From positions 1-41,343 of the forward strand of contig JRFF01000031.1 of the NCBI GenBank assembly GCA_000753575.1: a stretch of 41,343 nucleotides of DNA, read 5' to 3'. The DNA comes from Candidatus Izimoplasma sp. HR2 (GTDB lineage Bacteria; Bacillota_I; Bacilli_A; Izemoplasmatales; Izemoplasmataceae). Below are positions 1 to 9,573 of this stretch, piece after piece (position 1 is the first letter of the stretch; every line of letters starts with the position of its first letter). Below the pieces are notes generated by a model that had not been told where the DNA came from, did no database searches, and saw only the letters and a list, made by a program, of their open reading frames with translations. The position numbers and the translations under genes were made by a program.

Positions 1-1157
1 GCAGCTTCATTTAATAAGTTTTCAAGATCTGCACCTGTAAATCCAGGTGTACGTCTTGCTATTGAATCAAAAGAAATTTTCGGATCTATTTTTTTATTTC
101 TAGCATGTACTTCTAATATAGCAGTACGACCTTTTATGTCAGGTCTAGAAATTGTAATTTGTCTATCAAAACGACCAGGTCTAAGTAAAGCAGGGTCTAG
201 TACATCAGGTCTATTTGTAGCTGCCATAACGATAACTCCAGAGTTTGCTCCAAAACCATCCATCTCTACAAGTAGTTGGTTTAAAGTTTGTTCTCTCTCA
301 TCATGTCCGCCACCAAGTCCGGCACCTCTTTGACGCCCTACTGCATCTATTTCATCAATAAATACGATACATGGTGCATTTTGTTTTGCTGTTTTGAACA
401 TGTCACGAACACGACTTGCTCCAACACCAACAAACATTTCAACAAAGTCAGATCCACTGATTGAATAAAATGGTACTTTTGCTTCACCAGCAACTGCTCT
501 TGCAAGTAATGTTTTACCTGTACCAGGAGCTCCCATTAGTAATATACCAGATGGAATTCTTGCACCAAGTGCCATATACTTTTTAGGATCTTTAAGGAAA
601 TCAATGATTTCTTCAAGCTCTTGTTTTTCTTCTTCAATACCTGCTACTTGATCAAAAGTAGTTGTTTTACCTCTATTTAATTTTGCACGGTTTTTACCGA
701 AATCAAAAGCTTTATTGTTTCCGCCCTGACTTCTCATAAAGAACATAACAATAAATATTATTAAGACAAATGGTACTAAAATAATTACAACACTCCAGAA
801 ACTATAAGATGAACCTCTTACATGTTCATACTCGATGTCATTTAATTCTGCAGCAGCAATAACTTCTGTTAATGCTTCTGGTGTAGGGATTTCTAAAATA
901 TATTCCCCACCAGTTCCTATACCTGTAATTAAGTATGAACCAAAATTAATTTCTCCAGGAATTGGAGTAGATTCAATTGTTTCAATTTCTCCTGCAGCTA
1001 TTTTTTCCATGAATAATGAATAATTATAAGCTGTAGGTTTCTCTTCTTGGAAAGAGAACATATATACGATTGCAAAAACAAATAATAAGATAATAGATAC
1101 TACTACTAAGTTACCTAATCTGCTTTGCGGTGGCTTTAGTTGTTTACCTTCTGCCAT
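1..1157 (-). CDS. ftsH: ATP-dependent zinc metalloprotease FtsH (3' end outside window)
   Basis: Membrane-anchored AAA+ protease that degrades misfolded and regulatory membrane proteins. Reading back from the ATG at 1157 gives 385 complete codons, still open at the window edge. Visible: TM segment at about residues 17-34, an extracytoplasmic stretch, a second TM at about 121-141, Walker A GAPGTGKT (209-216), Walker B IVFIDEID (264-271), and the second region of homology around 312-330. The HEXXH zinc protease domain lies beyond the edge. It follows hpt on the same strand with a 12-nt gap, so it is probably the last gene of the tilS-hpt-ftsH operon, an order typical of Bacillota. Identification is secure; completeness cannot be judged. 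Confidence 0.97.
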   Translation of the reverse strand, partial: MAEGKQLKPPQSRLGNLVVVSIILLFVFAIVYMFSFQEEKPTAYNYSLFMEKIAAGEIETIESTPIPGEINFGSYLITGIGTGGEYILEIPTPEALTEVIAAAELNDIEYEHVRGSSYSFWSVVIILVPFVLIIFIVMFFMRSQGGNNKAFDFGKNRAKLNRGKTTTFDQVAGIEEEKQELEEIIDFLKDPKKYMALGARIPSGILLMGAPGTGKTLLARAVAGEAKVPFYSISGSDFVEMFVGVGASRVRDMFKTAKQNAPCIVFIDEIDAVGRQRGAGLGGGHDEREQTLNQLLVEMDGFGANSGVIVMAATNRPDVLDPALLRPGRFDRQITISRPDIKGRTAILEVHARNKKIDPKISFDSIARRTPGFTGADLENLLNEA

Positions 1158-1169
1158 ATTAACAACTCC

Positions 1170-1712
1170 TTACTTGTTATAAACCTCTGGTTTTAAAACT
1201 CCCACGAATGGTAAGTTTCTATATTTTTGTTCATAGTCTAATCCATATCCAATAACAAATTCACTAGGAATAGTTGTTCCTACATATTTTGGATGGAAAT
1301 CTACGATTCTTCCTGTTGGCTTATCAAGCATTGTAACTACTTCTACACTTGCTGCACCACGGAAAGTTAATAATTCCATAATTGTTTTAATTGTTCTTCC
1401 TGTATCTACTATATCTTCTGCGATTATGATGTGACGATCTTGAACTGATATTCCTAAATCTTTTGAGATTTTAACATCTCCACTAGATTCAATTCCACCA
1501 TGATAACTAGATACATCCATAAATCCTAGTTCAAGATGAATATCCATTTCAGTAATTAAGTCCCCTATAAAAGGAACACACCCTTTTAAAAGTCCAAGTA
1601 CAATTGGGAATTTGTCTTTGTAATCAAATGATAGCTGTTTTCCTAATTCTTTAGCTATTTGTTTGATTTCTGCGTTTGAAACTAATACTTTTTCAACATC
1701 TTTTTCCAACAT
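1170..1712 (-). CDS. hpt: Hypoxanthine phosphoribosyltransferase
   Basis: Purine salvage: converts hypoxanthine or guanine plus PRPP to IMP or GMP. The 180-aa length is normal for the bacterial enzyme. The PRPP-binding loop reads IIIAEDIVDTGRT (about residues 95-107), with the acidic pair and DTGRT expected of the family. It lies directly after tilS (ATG at 1712, tilS stop at 1713-1715), so the two are probably co-transcribed, with ftsH downstream. A guanine-preferring variant cannot be excluded from sequence alone. Confidence 0.97.
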   Translation of the reverse strand: MLEKDVEKVLVSNAEIKQIAKELGKQLSFDYKDKFPIVLGLLKGCVPFIGDLITEMDIHLELGFMDVSSYHGGIESSGDVKISKDLGISVQDRHIIIAEDIVDTGRTIKTIMELLTFRGAASVEVVTMLDKPTGRIVDFHPKYVGTTIPSEFVIGYGLDYEQKYRNLPFVGVLKPEVYNK

Positions 1713-3026
1713 TTATTTCACCTCATAAATATATAGTTTTTTGTTGCATGACTCACTTTGTAATGATTTTTTAGTTCCAGGAATCCATAATACAAATTCT
1801 TTATTGGAAACTAATAATAATTTATCTCTTTTAGATTGAGGTACTTTTTGATCTATAAGAATATCTTTAATCTTTTTAGTACCAACCTTAAGTTTTATTT
1901 TATCACCATTCTTACGGTTTCTTAAATAAAGTGGAAATACCACACTATTATAACATAATTCAAAATAATTTGTATATTTATGTTCTATTTTATTATCACT
2001 AAATATAAAGCTATGGTTATCAGAAATAAAATACTCTCCACATTCATTGATTTCTAAATTAATTTTAACAAAAGGCATATCTTTTTCTATGTAAATATAG
2101 TCATATTCTTTTCTAAAAGTATAATTATCTCCAAGTGAATAGCTCTGATTTGGGTTATTTGATAAACATAGTTTTAAGATTGAATTATATTGTTCATATT
2201 TTATCTCTAGTGTATTATTTGTAGCCGTATTAATAATATGAGTAAGTACTTTTATCTTAATTATTCTTTCTAATTTATTGAATTGATCTAAGTTAACAGT
2301 GTTATATACACAGTTCTTTTCAATAAATACATTCTTAATTCGATCTAGTACTACATCCGCAGATTCTATATAATCTCTGAATTGTAAGATTCTCTCATTA
2401 AGGTTTGGATTTTCTATTCTTAATAAAGGGATAATCTTATTTCGGTATCTGTTTCTTGTATAGAAGTCTTCATTGTTTGATAAATCCTCATAATACATAA
2501 TTTCATGATCTCTAGCGTAATCTCTAATATCTTTTTTAGATACTTTCATAAGAGGACGTACAATCGAAATGTTTCGATCTCTTCTTACACTAGGGATACC
2601 TGCGTACCCAATAAATGAAGTTCCTCTAATTAGTCTCATAATAATTGTCTCAACTTGATCATCTAAATGATGAGCAACAACAATTTTAGAGGCTTTATGT
2701 TTTTGAGCAACAACTTTAAAGAAAGCATATCTTTGATTTCTTGAGTCATCATGGAAGTTAGAATTATCATTAATTTCAACTTCATATCCCTCAAAAGGAA
2801 TATTATTTGTATTAGCTAATTTTTTTAGCATTTCGTATTCCATTTTTGATTCTTCACGTTTATTATGATTTACGTGGGCAAGTATAACTTTTAGATTTAG
2901 ATTGATATTCATTAATATATCAAAAAGAACCATAGAGTCAACACCACCACTTAGCGCTAAAACAATAGTTTCATTTTTATCAAATATTTTTTTATTCTCA
3001 ATGTATTTTCTTAAATCAATATTCAT
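1713..3026 (-). CDS. tilS: tRNA(Ile)-lysidine synthase TilS
   Basis: Makes lysidine at C34 of the CAU-anticodon tRNA-Ile, changing its specificity from Met to Ile; cytosolic and essential in most bacteria. The N-type PP-loop motif SGGVDS is at residues 26-31, and the remaining 437 aa match a bacterial TilS with its C-terminal domains. An upstream in-frame GTG at 3035 would add three residues, but it lies inside the AGGTGAT ribosome-binding sequence. The ATG at 3026 has that site at good spacing, so it is preferred. First gene of the tilS-hpt-ftsH operon. Confidence 0.96.
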   Translation of the reverse strand: MNIDLRKYIENKKIFDKNETIVLALSGGVDSMVLFDILMNINLNLKVILAHVNHNKREESKMEYEMLKKLANTNNIPFEGYEVEINDNSNFHDDSRNQRYAFFKVVAQKHKASKIVVAHHLDDQVETIIMRLIRGTSFIGYAGIPSVRRDRNISIVRPLMKVSKKDIRDYARDHEIMYYEDLSNNEDFYTRNRYRNKIIPLLRIENPNLNERILQFRDYIESADVVLDRIKNVFIEKNCVYNTVNLDQFNKLERIIKIKVLTHIINTATNNTLEIKYEQYNSILKLCLSNNPNQSYSLGDNYTFRKEYDYIYIEKDMPFVKINLEINECGEYFISDNHSFIFSDNKIEHKYTNYFELCYNSVVFPLYLRNRKNGDKIKLKVGTKKIKDILIDQKVPQSKRDKLLLVSNKEFVLWIPGTKKSLQSESCNKKLYIYEVK

Positions 3027-3035
3027 AATTATCAC

Positions 3036-3167
3036 CTAGGTTTATTATATCACAATAGTTTAATAATATATCTAATTTAAATTTACTTTGAATGACAAAA
3101 TAAATTCGAAATTGCACTCATATATGATATAATATTTAAGAGTAAAAAAATAGAATGGAGAGATAAA
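3036..3167. promoter_or_regulatory. Divergent promoter region between tilS and the UMF1 transporter
   Basis: A -10 TATAAT at 3128-3133 faces right, with a poor -35 TTCGAA 17 bp upstream. On the minus strand a TATAAT at 3049-3044 faces tilS. The -35 boxes are weak, so the assignment rests on the -10 sequences and the divergent layout. Confidence 0.5.
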
Positions 3168-4475
3168 ATGTTTAAACTTCCAAAATTATCAAAGACAGAA
3201 AGAGCTTGGGTTTTATATGATGTAGCAAACTCGGCTTTTATTTTAACAGTTATTACTATATTTTTCCCAATTCTTTACAAAATGATTTTTATGGATAGTG
3301 AAGGAATAGGATTGATTCCTGATACCCAAGCATATGACGATGTTTGGACAACAGGATCAGTAATCTTTAAATACTTAACTAGTGCTATCGCACTTACTAT
3401 TGCTATTCTTAGCCCAATAATGGGAGCATGGTCTAACTATGCTGGAAATAAAAAGAAATTCTTTAAAATATTCCTATTTATGGGAATACTTGGTGGTATT
3501 GGACTCACAATTCCAGGACTTGGGTGGGTTACTTTATTAGTATTATTCACTATATCAAGTATGGGTTACAATTTCACTAATGTATTATACGATGCATTCT
3601 TAGTTGATGTTACTGATGAAGAAAATTATGATGAAATTAGTGCTACTGGATATGCTTGGGGGTATATTGGTAGTTTAATTCCTTTCTTTATTGGAATTAT
3701 TCCGTTTGGACTTGTAGCTTTAGAAAAAATTCCTGAATCTTATTCGCAAATAAGTATTACGTTTGCATTTATAGTATCTCTTGTATGGTGGTTCTATTAT
3801 TCATTACCACTAATAAGAGATGTTGAACAAAAATATAGTATTGAACAAAGTGAAAATTCACTCCGTGAATCTTTCCAAAGATTGAGAAAAACTTTTAAAG
3901 ATATTAGAAGTTATAAAATGATTTTCTTATTCTTAATCGCTTACTTATTATTTATTGATGTTGTTAATACTGTAATTAGATTAGCTACTAATATTGGTGG
4001 AGATTTGGGAGTTAGCGATATTACAATGCTAGCTGTAATTGTGATGGTTCAAGTAATTGCTTTTCCATCGGCAATATTATATGCAAAAATGGTTAAAAAA
4101 ATTGGTGGTAAACCTATGTTATTCTATGGAATATTCATATATGCAATTGCTGTTTATGTAGTATTCATGATTACTGAAGATACTACTTACTTAATGTGGG
4201 TTGTTGGTGCTATCGTTGGTACTGCTCAAGGTGGTATTCAATCGTTGGCAAGAAGCTTCTTTGCTAAAATGGTACCTGCTGAAAAAGCAAATGATTTCTT
4301 CGGGTTCTATAGTGTATTTGGACGTTTTGGAGGGATATTATCTCCGTTCCTTATCGCATCATTCCAAGTAAGCTTAGGAATTAATAAAGCTGTACTTCTT
4401 TTATTAATACCTCTTGCTGTTGCAAGTGTAGTATTAGCATTTGTTAAAGAAGGAAAAGTGGATTTAGTTGAATAA
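3168..4475 (+). CDS. UMF1-family MFS transporter (Atg22-like)
   Basis: Integral membrane protein of the major facilitator superfamily. At 435 aa it has about 12 hydrophobic segments. The N-terminus 'AWVLYDVANSAF' is characteristic of the UMF1 / vacuole effluxer Atg22-like family, whose yeast member exports amino acids from the vacuole; the bacterial substrate is generally unknown. The ATG at 3168 has GGAGAG about 7 nt upstream. Its last 8 nt overlap the TTG start of maf, which suggests translational coupling, although the two products have no obvious shared pathway. Confidence 0.9.
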   Translation: MFKLPKLSKTERAWVLYDVANSAFILTVITIFFPILYKMIFMDSEGIGLIPDTQAYDDVWTTGSVIFKYLTSAIALTIAILSPIMGAWSNYAGNKKKFFKIFLFMGILGGIGLTIPGLGWVTLLVLFTISSMGYNFTNVLYDAFLVDVTDEENYDEISATGYAWGYIGSLIPFFIGIIPFGLVALEKIPESYSQISITFAFIVSLVWWFYYSLPLIRDVEQKYSIEQSENSLRESFQRLRKTFKDIRSYKMIFLFLIAYLLFIDVVNTVIRLATNIGGDLGVSDITMLAVIVMVQVIAFPSAILYAKMVKKIGGKPMLFYGIFIYAIAVYVVFMITEDTTYLMWVVGAIVGTAQGGIQSLARSFFAKMVPAEKANDFFGFYSVFGRFGGILSPFLIASFQVSLGINKAVLLLLIPLAVASVVLAFVKEGKVDLVE

Positions 4476-5028
4476 TAAAAAGTTTATATTAGCTAGTAAT
4501 TCACCAAGAAGACATGAATTACTAAAATTCTTAATTGATGATTTTCAAATAATCTCTAGTAATATTGAAGAAATTATTGATGAATTTCTTACTAATGAAG
4601 AAGTAGTAATGGATCTTGCGTTTCAAAAAGCACAAGATATAAGTAATAAGAATAAAGATGTTTATGTTTTAGGATTCGACACATTAGTTATCTTAGATGG
4701 AAAACCTTTAGGAAAGCCATTAGATAACAGTGATGCTTTTAAAATGTTGAAAGCATTGAGTGGTAGAACTCACAGAGTTTTAACAGGTTGTGCAATAGTA
4801 ATGAATGACTATAAAGATGTTTTCTATGGATATTCAGATGTTACATTTACTGAAATGTCTGATGTAGAGATATATAGTTATATAGATACCAAAGAACCTA
4901 TGGATAAAGCAGGATCTTATGGTATTCAAGGTTATGGTGCTAAGTTTGTTGAAAAGATAAATGGTGATTTCTACACGGTTATGGGATTACCTATACATAA
5001 GCTATACGAAAGATTAAAAGTATTATAA
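4468..5028 (+). CDS. maf: Maf-family nucleoside triphosphate pyrophosphatase
   Basis: House-cleaning enzyme that hydrolyses non-canonical or modified nucleoside triphosphates to monophosphates. The 186 aa carry the N-terminal ASNSPRR signature (residues 9-15), the GFDTLV segment with the catalytic Asp, and the KPLD...LSGRTH region of the family. The start is a TTG at 4468 inside the end of the transporter gene, with AAGGAAAAG just upstream; no later ATG preserves the N-terminal motif. A strong terminator follows immediately, so it closes a two-gene operon. Confidence 0.94.
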   Translation: MNNKKFILASNSPRRHELLKFLIDDFQIISSNIEEIIDEFLTNEEVVMDLAFQKAQDISNKNKDVYVLGFDTLVILDGKPLGKPLDNSDAFKMLKALSGRTHRVLTGCAIVMNDYKDVFYGYSDVTFTEMSDVEIYSYIDTKEPMDKAGSYGIQGYGAKFVEKINGDFYTVMGLPIHKLYERLKVL

Positions 5029-5053
5029 AGAGACTCTCACGAGTCTCTTTTTT
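5029..5053 (+). terminator. Intrinsic terminator after maf
   Basis: Eight-pair stem AGAGACTC / GAGTCTCT with a TCAC loop followed by a run of T, directly after the maf stop codon. Confidence 0.93.
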
Positions 5054-5172
5054 AAAGCTATCTTTTCATTTCTATGCAGTTTAGTGTAAAATAAATGTAT
5101 GATACCTTAAAATCATTTTTTATTACTAAATGAAGTGCTATTCTACTAGTGACTTCTAAAGGAGGCAGTTTT

Positions 5173-5694
5173 ATGTTTAGACTAAAAGTAAAAGAAGAAG
5201 AACATAAGATAATTAAGGATAGGTTAAATGTTGTTGAGACACCAAATTATGATTATGTCTTAACAGATGACAAAGATCTTGTTGAAAACGATAAGATAAA
5301 CATTGTTTTCAATCAAGCGGATATTCCTAAAGTATCTAAATTACTCGATGTGATTGTACGCGGGGAAGATTTGTATTTGGTTGGAAGTAATGAATTTGGG
5401 CAAAAGCATATTGAGTGTCGAAATTTTTACTATTTTATTGTTGAAGATGAAGATGTTTACGGTATTTTAAATAATACTAAACTTCTAATTAAATTAAAAC
5501 TATACGAAGTTGACGAACTACTTAAAGTTAAGGATTTTATTAGAATTAGCAAGTATTGTTTAGTAAATATCGGTAAAATTGCTTATATCAAACCTGAGCT
5601 TAATTCAAAACTGAACCTTTTAATGAAAAATGATGATCATGTAGAAGTAAATAGAGGATACTACAAAGAGTTTAAGAAAGCTCTTAAAATTTAA
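5173..5694 (+). CDS. LytTR-domain DNA-binding regulator
   Basis: Predicted transcription regulator of 173 aa. The C-terminal ~100 residues (from about KLKLYEVDELL to the end, including 'VKDFIRISKYCLVNIGKI' and 'NRGYYKEFKKAL') follow the LytTR DNA-binding pattern. The N-terminal ~70 residues are not a recognisable response-regulator receiver, so this resembles stand-alone LytTR regulators, which are often controlled by a membrane partner. The ATG at 5173 is preferred over the GTG at 5149 because AAAGGAGG sits between them. Only 11 nt separate it from the membrane-anchored beta-propeller gene, so the two form a likely operon. Confidence 0.85.
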   Translation: MFRLKVKEEEHKIIKDRLNVVETPNYDYVLTDDKDLVENDKINIVFNQADIPKVSKLLDVIVRGEDLYLVGSNEFGQKHIECRNFYYFIVEDEDVYGILNNTKLLIKLKLYEVDELLKVKDFIRISKYCLVNIGKIAYIKPELNSKLNLLMKNDDHVEVNRGYYKEFKKALKI

Positions 5695-5705
5695 GGAGGT
5701 ATTAT

Positions 5706-7841
5706 ATGGAATTTTTAATAAATAATCCATTTATAGCATTTACAATTTTTATTATAATTGGATTCTCAACTTACATGTTAACAAAACTTATAGACGAAAT
5801 AGTATTAAACAAAGCTTTAAAACTTAAGCACCAACAAATGAGAATTAGTACTGTAGTTAAAGGTCTTAAATCTAGAATTACAGGATTAACTCTTGCTACT
5901 TTAGTACCAATGTCCATTGTAGTAGCATTTGTTGTAATTGGAATTAATCCAACGATTGATCAAGATAATGATTTACTTTCAATCTCAACAGGTTCAGACG
6001 TATTATCTATATACGAGGACTTTAATGAGAAACTAGCTGTTAATACGAATAACTGGTATGACAATGGCTTATTAGATTTTCAATTAGAAGGAGGTATTGT
6101 TGATACAGCATTACCGTTTGATTCAATTACATATCGAACTACTGCTACTTCAGATTTAACAAATACATATACTGGAGGAACTGGAAGTGAAGATTATTCA
6201 GAAACTAATAACCAAGTTATTGGTGTTGATGAGATGGATAACGTCTTAACTGATGGTAAATTTATTTACACAATGTATGGTAATAAAATTCAAATAACGT
6301 TTGCTGGAATCATGGTTGATGATGAATTTGATGCAAGTTTATTAAGCCTTTATAAAACATTTGAATATTCAAATGAAGTATGTGATGAAGAACAATTTTA
6401 TCCAGAAGGTATGTATGTTGATGGTGATCACTTCATAGTAATAGGAAATCAATATAACTATAATTGTGAGGATTATGAATATCCTGACGATGATTCTGGT
6501 GAAAATATTATTCCTCAAGTTTATTATTCTTGGTGGGGATATAGAAGTAGTTCTATTTCAGTATTAGTTTATGATATAGCTAATGATTTTGAACTTAAAG
6601 ATGAATATTCATTAAATGGATATTTATCTGGAACTAGAAAAATTGGAGATAGTTTATATTTAGTAACAAAAAATAGTATTCCATTTAATGATGAGGAAAT
6701 GGTTCTTGATGACTATTTACCTACATATGAAGTTAATGGAATTGAAGTAAGTGCGAAATACGAAGATATTATTTATATTGACGGGACTTCGCCTAATTCA
6801 TTTACTACATTTTATGGTATTGATTTAAGTACAACTCAAGTGAATATGGAAGTTATCTTAGGTGATAGTGGATATAACTTATATGTATCAAATGATAATA
6901 TGTATTTAGTTGGTAGAACATATTACTTCTGGCCAATGATGGATTTCTTTGATGTTGAAGATCCTGTTTATGAATCTAAAACAGCTATATTAAAAGTAGC
7001 TATTGGTAATGGTAATGTTGAATATAAAACATTAGGTTTAGTAGAAGGATATATGTTAAATCAATTTTCCATGGACGAATATAATGGTTATTTAAGAGTC
7101 ACAACTACTGAAGGGTGGGGAGATGAAACAAATAATCGATTATACGTTCTTGATGAAGATTTAAAAGTAGTTTCTATGTTAGAAAACTTAGGTAAACCAA
7201 GAGAACAAATTAAATCAACAAGATTTGTTGGTAACTATGCTTACTTAGTTACGTTTGAACAAATAGATCCATTCTATGTTATTAACTTAACTAATCCTAA
7301 TTATCCTGTAGTAGAGGGAGAATTAATTATTCCGGGATATAGTGCATATCTACAACCACTTGGTGAAGATTATATCTTAGGTATTGGATATGGGGATAAC
7401 TATGGTGGAACAAACGGATTAAAAATTGCTATATTTGATGTTAGTGATAAATCTAATCCTGTAATACTTGGAGAAGAAGCAATCTTTGATTATTCAGAGT
7501 TTGGATGGGCTTCAAGCACAGCTGTTTATAATCATAAAGATTTATTAATTAGTGTTGAAAAAGGACTTATAGCTTTACCATTCTCAACATCTAGTTGGGT
7601 TGTAACTGATGGATATACTTATGATAGTGGTATCTTAGTTTATAACTTTGATTTCACTGATGGATTAAGTTACAGTGGATTTGTTAAACATGAAGAAGGT
7701 TCTGAAGAAGATGTATATGTTTATAAAAGTAAATTTATAAGTGAATACTTCTATACAGTATCTAATAAATACATTAAAGTATCTACATTAGAATTAGTTG
7801 AAGAGATATTATATTCAGTAGAATTAAACGAAGAAGAGTAA
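5706..7841 (+). CDS. Membrane-anchored beta-propeller domain protein
   Basis: The 711 aa begin with two hydrophobic segments (about residues 7-28 and 60-80), followed by a large acidic extracytoplasmic region rich in aromatic and beta-type repeats ('DHFIVIGNQYN', 'GDSLYLVTKNS', 'SNDNMYLVGRTYY', 'VGNYAYLVTFEQ'). These are the blades of the C-terminal beta-propeller family found in Bacillota and archaea. Molecular function is unknown for the family. It is read from AAGGAGG with the LytTR gene just upstream, so a regulator/membrane-sensor relationship is plausible but inferred. Confidence 0.82.
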   Translation: MEFLINNPFIAFTIFIIIGFSTYMLTKLIDEIVLNKALKLKHQQMRISTVVKGLKSRITGLTLATLVPMSIVVAFVVIGINPTIDQDNDLLSISTGSDVLSIYEDFNEKLAVNTNNWYDNGLLDFQLEGGIVDTALPFDSITYRTTATSDLTNTYTGGTGSEDYSETNNQVIGVDEMDNVLTDGKFIYTMYGNKIQITFAGIMVDDEFDASLLSLYKTFEYSNEVCDEEQFYPEGMYVDGDHFIVIGNQYNYNCEDYEYPDDDSGENIIPQVYYSWWGYRSSSISVLVYDIANDFELKDEYSLNGYLSGTRKIGDSLYLVTKNSIPFNDEEMVLDDYLPTYEVNGIEVSAKYEDIIYIDGTSPNSFTTFYGIDLSTTQVNMEVILGDSGYNLYVSNDNMYLVGRTYYFWPMMDFFDVEDPVYESKTAILKVAIGNGNVEYKTLGLVEGYMLNQFSMDEYNGYLRVTTTEGWGDETNNRLYVLDEDLKVVSMLENLGKPREQIKSTRFVGNYAYLVTFEQIDPFYVINLTNPNYPVVEGELIIPGYSAYLQPLGEDYILGIGYGDNYGGTNGLKIAIFDVSDKSNPVILGEEAIFDYSEFGWASSTAVYNHKDLLISVEKGLIALPFSTSSWVVTDGYTYDSGILVYNFDFTDGLSYSGFVKHEEGSEEDVYVYKSKFISEYFYTVSNKYIKVSTLELVEEILYSVELNEEE

Positions 7842-7848
7842 TAAAAAA

Positions 7849-7874
7849 AACAAGTTCGCAAGAACTTGTTTTTA
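7849..7874. terminator. Bidirectional terminator between convergent operons
   Basis: Nine-pair stem AACAAGTTC / GAACTTGTT with a GCAA loop, flanked by A-tract and T-tract, so it can serve the propeller gene (+) and the malic enzyme gene (-). Confidence 0.92.
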
Positions 7875-9056
7875 TTTTGTTTTACTCTTCACTTCTTTCA
7901 TTACCTCTTCACTTACCGCCTTTGATACTCTTTTATCAAATGGAGAAGGGATAATGTACTCTCTTGATAATTCACTATCTTCAAGTAAGTAAGCTATTGC
8001 TTTTGCGGCACTTAACTTCATACTATCAGTTATCTTTTTAGCTCTTGAATCTAGTGCTCCTCTAAATATTCCAGGGAATGCTAGTACATTATTTATTTGA
8101 TTTGGGTAGTCACTTCTACCTGTACCTATTATATAAGCTCCAGCTTCTAGAGCTTCTTTTGGGCTAATCTCAGGATCTGGATTTGCCATTGCAAAGATAA
8201 AAGGATCTTTATTCATTGATTTAATCATCTCTTTTGAAACAATATCTTTTGTTGAAACTCCGATAAAGACATCTTTGTTTTTCATTAGTTCTTTTAAACT
8301 ATCCTCTTTTAGATTGTTAGGAATAGTTAATATATTCTCATCAATCAATTCTTTTAATACAAATGAATAGCTATCGTATTTTTCTTTTAATACTACTCCG
8401 TCAATATTAACACCATAAACATGTTTAATACCAATATCTTTTAGTATTCTAGCTATAGAACTTCCTGCAGCACCAGTTCCAACTAATACTACTTCTAAAT
8501 CCTCAAGTTTCTTCCCAGTTAATCTACATGCGTTAATTAATGCCGCAGTAGATACTATTGCAGTTCCATGTTGATCATCGTGGAATACAGGAATATCTAG
8601 TTCTTCTTTTAGTCTTCTTTCTATTGTGACACATTTAGGTGAAGAAATATCTTCTAAGTTTATTCCTCCAAAAGAGACAGAGATATTCTTAATAATATTT
8701 ATTATTTCTTCAGTATCTTGTGTTTTTAAACATATTGGAAATGCGTCTACACCGGCAAACTCTTTAAATAGGATAGCTTTACCTTCCATTACAGGTAAAC
8801 TTGCTTCTGCTCCAATATTGCCAAGGCCTAAGACTGCGCTACCATCAGTAATAACAGCAACCATATTTCCTTTTGATGTATATTTATAGATATCATCTTT
8901 ATTATCTTTGATGTGTAAACAAGGTTCCGCAACACCTGGGCTGTAAGCTAGTGACAAATCATCACTATTTTCAATTCTAATTTTTGATTCTACAGAGATT
9001 TTCCCTTTATGTTTTAAATGAAGTTCTAAACTTCTTTTTTTAATATCATTATCCAT
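7872..9056 (-). CDS. NAD(P)-dependent malic enzyme
   Basis: Oxidative decarboxylation of malate to pyruvate and CO2. At 394 aa it is the short bacterial form without a phosphotransacetylase domain. Visible: SLAYSPGVA with the catalytic Tyr at residue 38, EGKA with the catalytic Lys (93), the metal ligands in FHDDQHGTA (159-167), and the nucleotide-binding GTGAAG (193-198). The ATG at 9056 has AAGGA 8 nt upstream; an in-frame start ten codons earlier would run into the preceding gene. It begins one nucleotide after the fumarase beta stop and completes a fumarate-to-pyruvate operon. NAD versus NADP preference cannot be read here. Confidence 0.94.
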   Translation of the reverse strand: MDNDIKKRSLELHLKHKGKISVESKIRIENSDDLSLAYSPGVAEPCLHIKDNKDDIYKYTSKGNMVAVITDGSAVLGLGNIGAEASLPVMEGKAILFKEFAGVDAFPICLKTQDTEEIINIIKNISVSFGGINLEDISSPKCVTIERRLKEELDIPVFHDDQHGTAIVSTAALINACRLTGKKLEDLEVVLVGTGAAGSSIARILKDIGIKHVYGVNIDGVVLKEKYDSYSFVLKELIDENILTIPNNLKEDSLKELMKNKDVFIGVSTKDIVSKEMIKSMNKDPFIFAMANPDPEISPKEALEAGAYIIGTGRSDYPNQINNVLAFPGIFRGALDSRAKKITDSMKLSAAKAIAYLLEDSELSREYIIPSPFDKRVSKAVSEEVMKEVKSKTK

Positions 9057-9057
9057 T

Positions 9058-9573
9058 TTATTTATCCTTAAAAATATTATTTCCATAAATATCGTATGCT
9101 ACAAAACAAGGGAAATCTTTAACTTCTAATTTGTAAACAGCTTCAGCTCCTAAATCTTCATAAAGGATAATTTCACTACTAATTATCTTACTACTAAGCA
9201 ATGCTCCAATACCACCAGTAGCTATTAAGTAACAAGAGTTGTTCTTAATCATTTCTTTTCTAAACTCTTCTGATCTATCACCTTTACCAATCATTAGTTT
9301 AAGGCCTCTCTCCATTAAAGGAACAGCTAGTTTATCCATTCTATAACTTGATGTAGGTCCACTAGATCCAATTGAAAAACCATCTCTTTTTGGAGTTGGA
9401 CCAACATAATATATAACACTACCTTTCATTTTAAAAGGTAATTCTTTTTCATTTATTAATCGTAAATGCGCTTGATCTCTTGCTGTGTATATTACTCCCG
9501 AAAGTAAAACTTTTTCTCCGGCTTTTAATAATTTAATATCATTATTACTAATAGGTGTATTTAGTTTTATCAT
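9058..9573 (-). CDS. Class I fumarate hydratase, beta subunit
   Basis: C-terminal domain of the oxygen-sensitive iron-sulfur fumarase, split as a separate 171-aa subunit as is common in Bacillota and anaerobes. The family signature GSSGPTSSYRMD is present. The ATG at 9573 follows GAGGTGAT and overlaps the alpha-subunit stop as ATGA, indicating translational coupling. The related tartrate dehydratase has the same architecture, but the adjoining malic enzyme favours fumarase. Confidence 0.91.
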   Translation of the reverse strand: MIKLNTPISNNDIKLLKAGEKVLLSGVIYTARDQAHLRLINEKELPFKMKGSVIYYVGPTPKRDGFSIGSSGPTSSYRMDKLAVPLMERGLKLMIGKGDRSEEFRKEMIKNNSCYLIATGGIGALLSSKIISSEIILYEDLGAEAVYKLEVKDFPCFVAYDIYGNNIFKDK

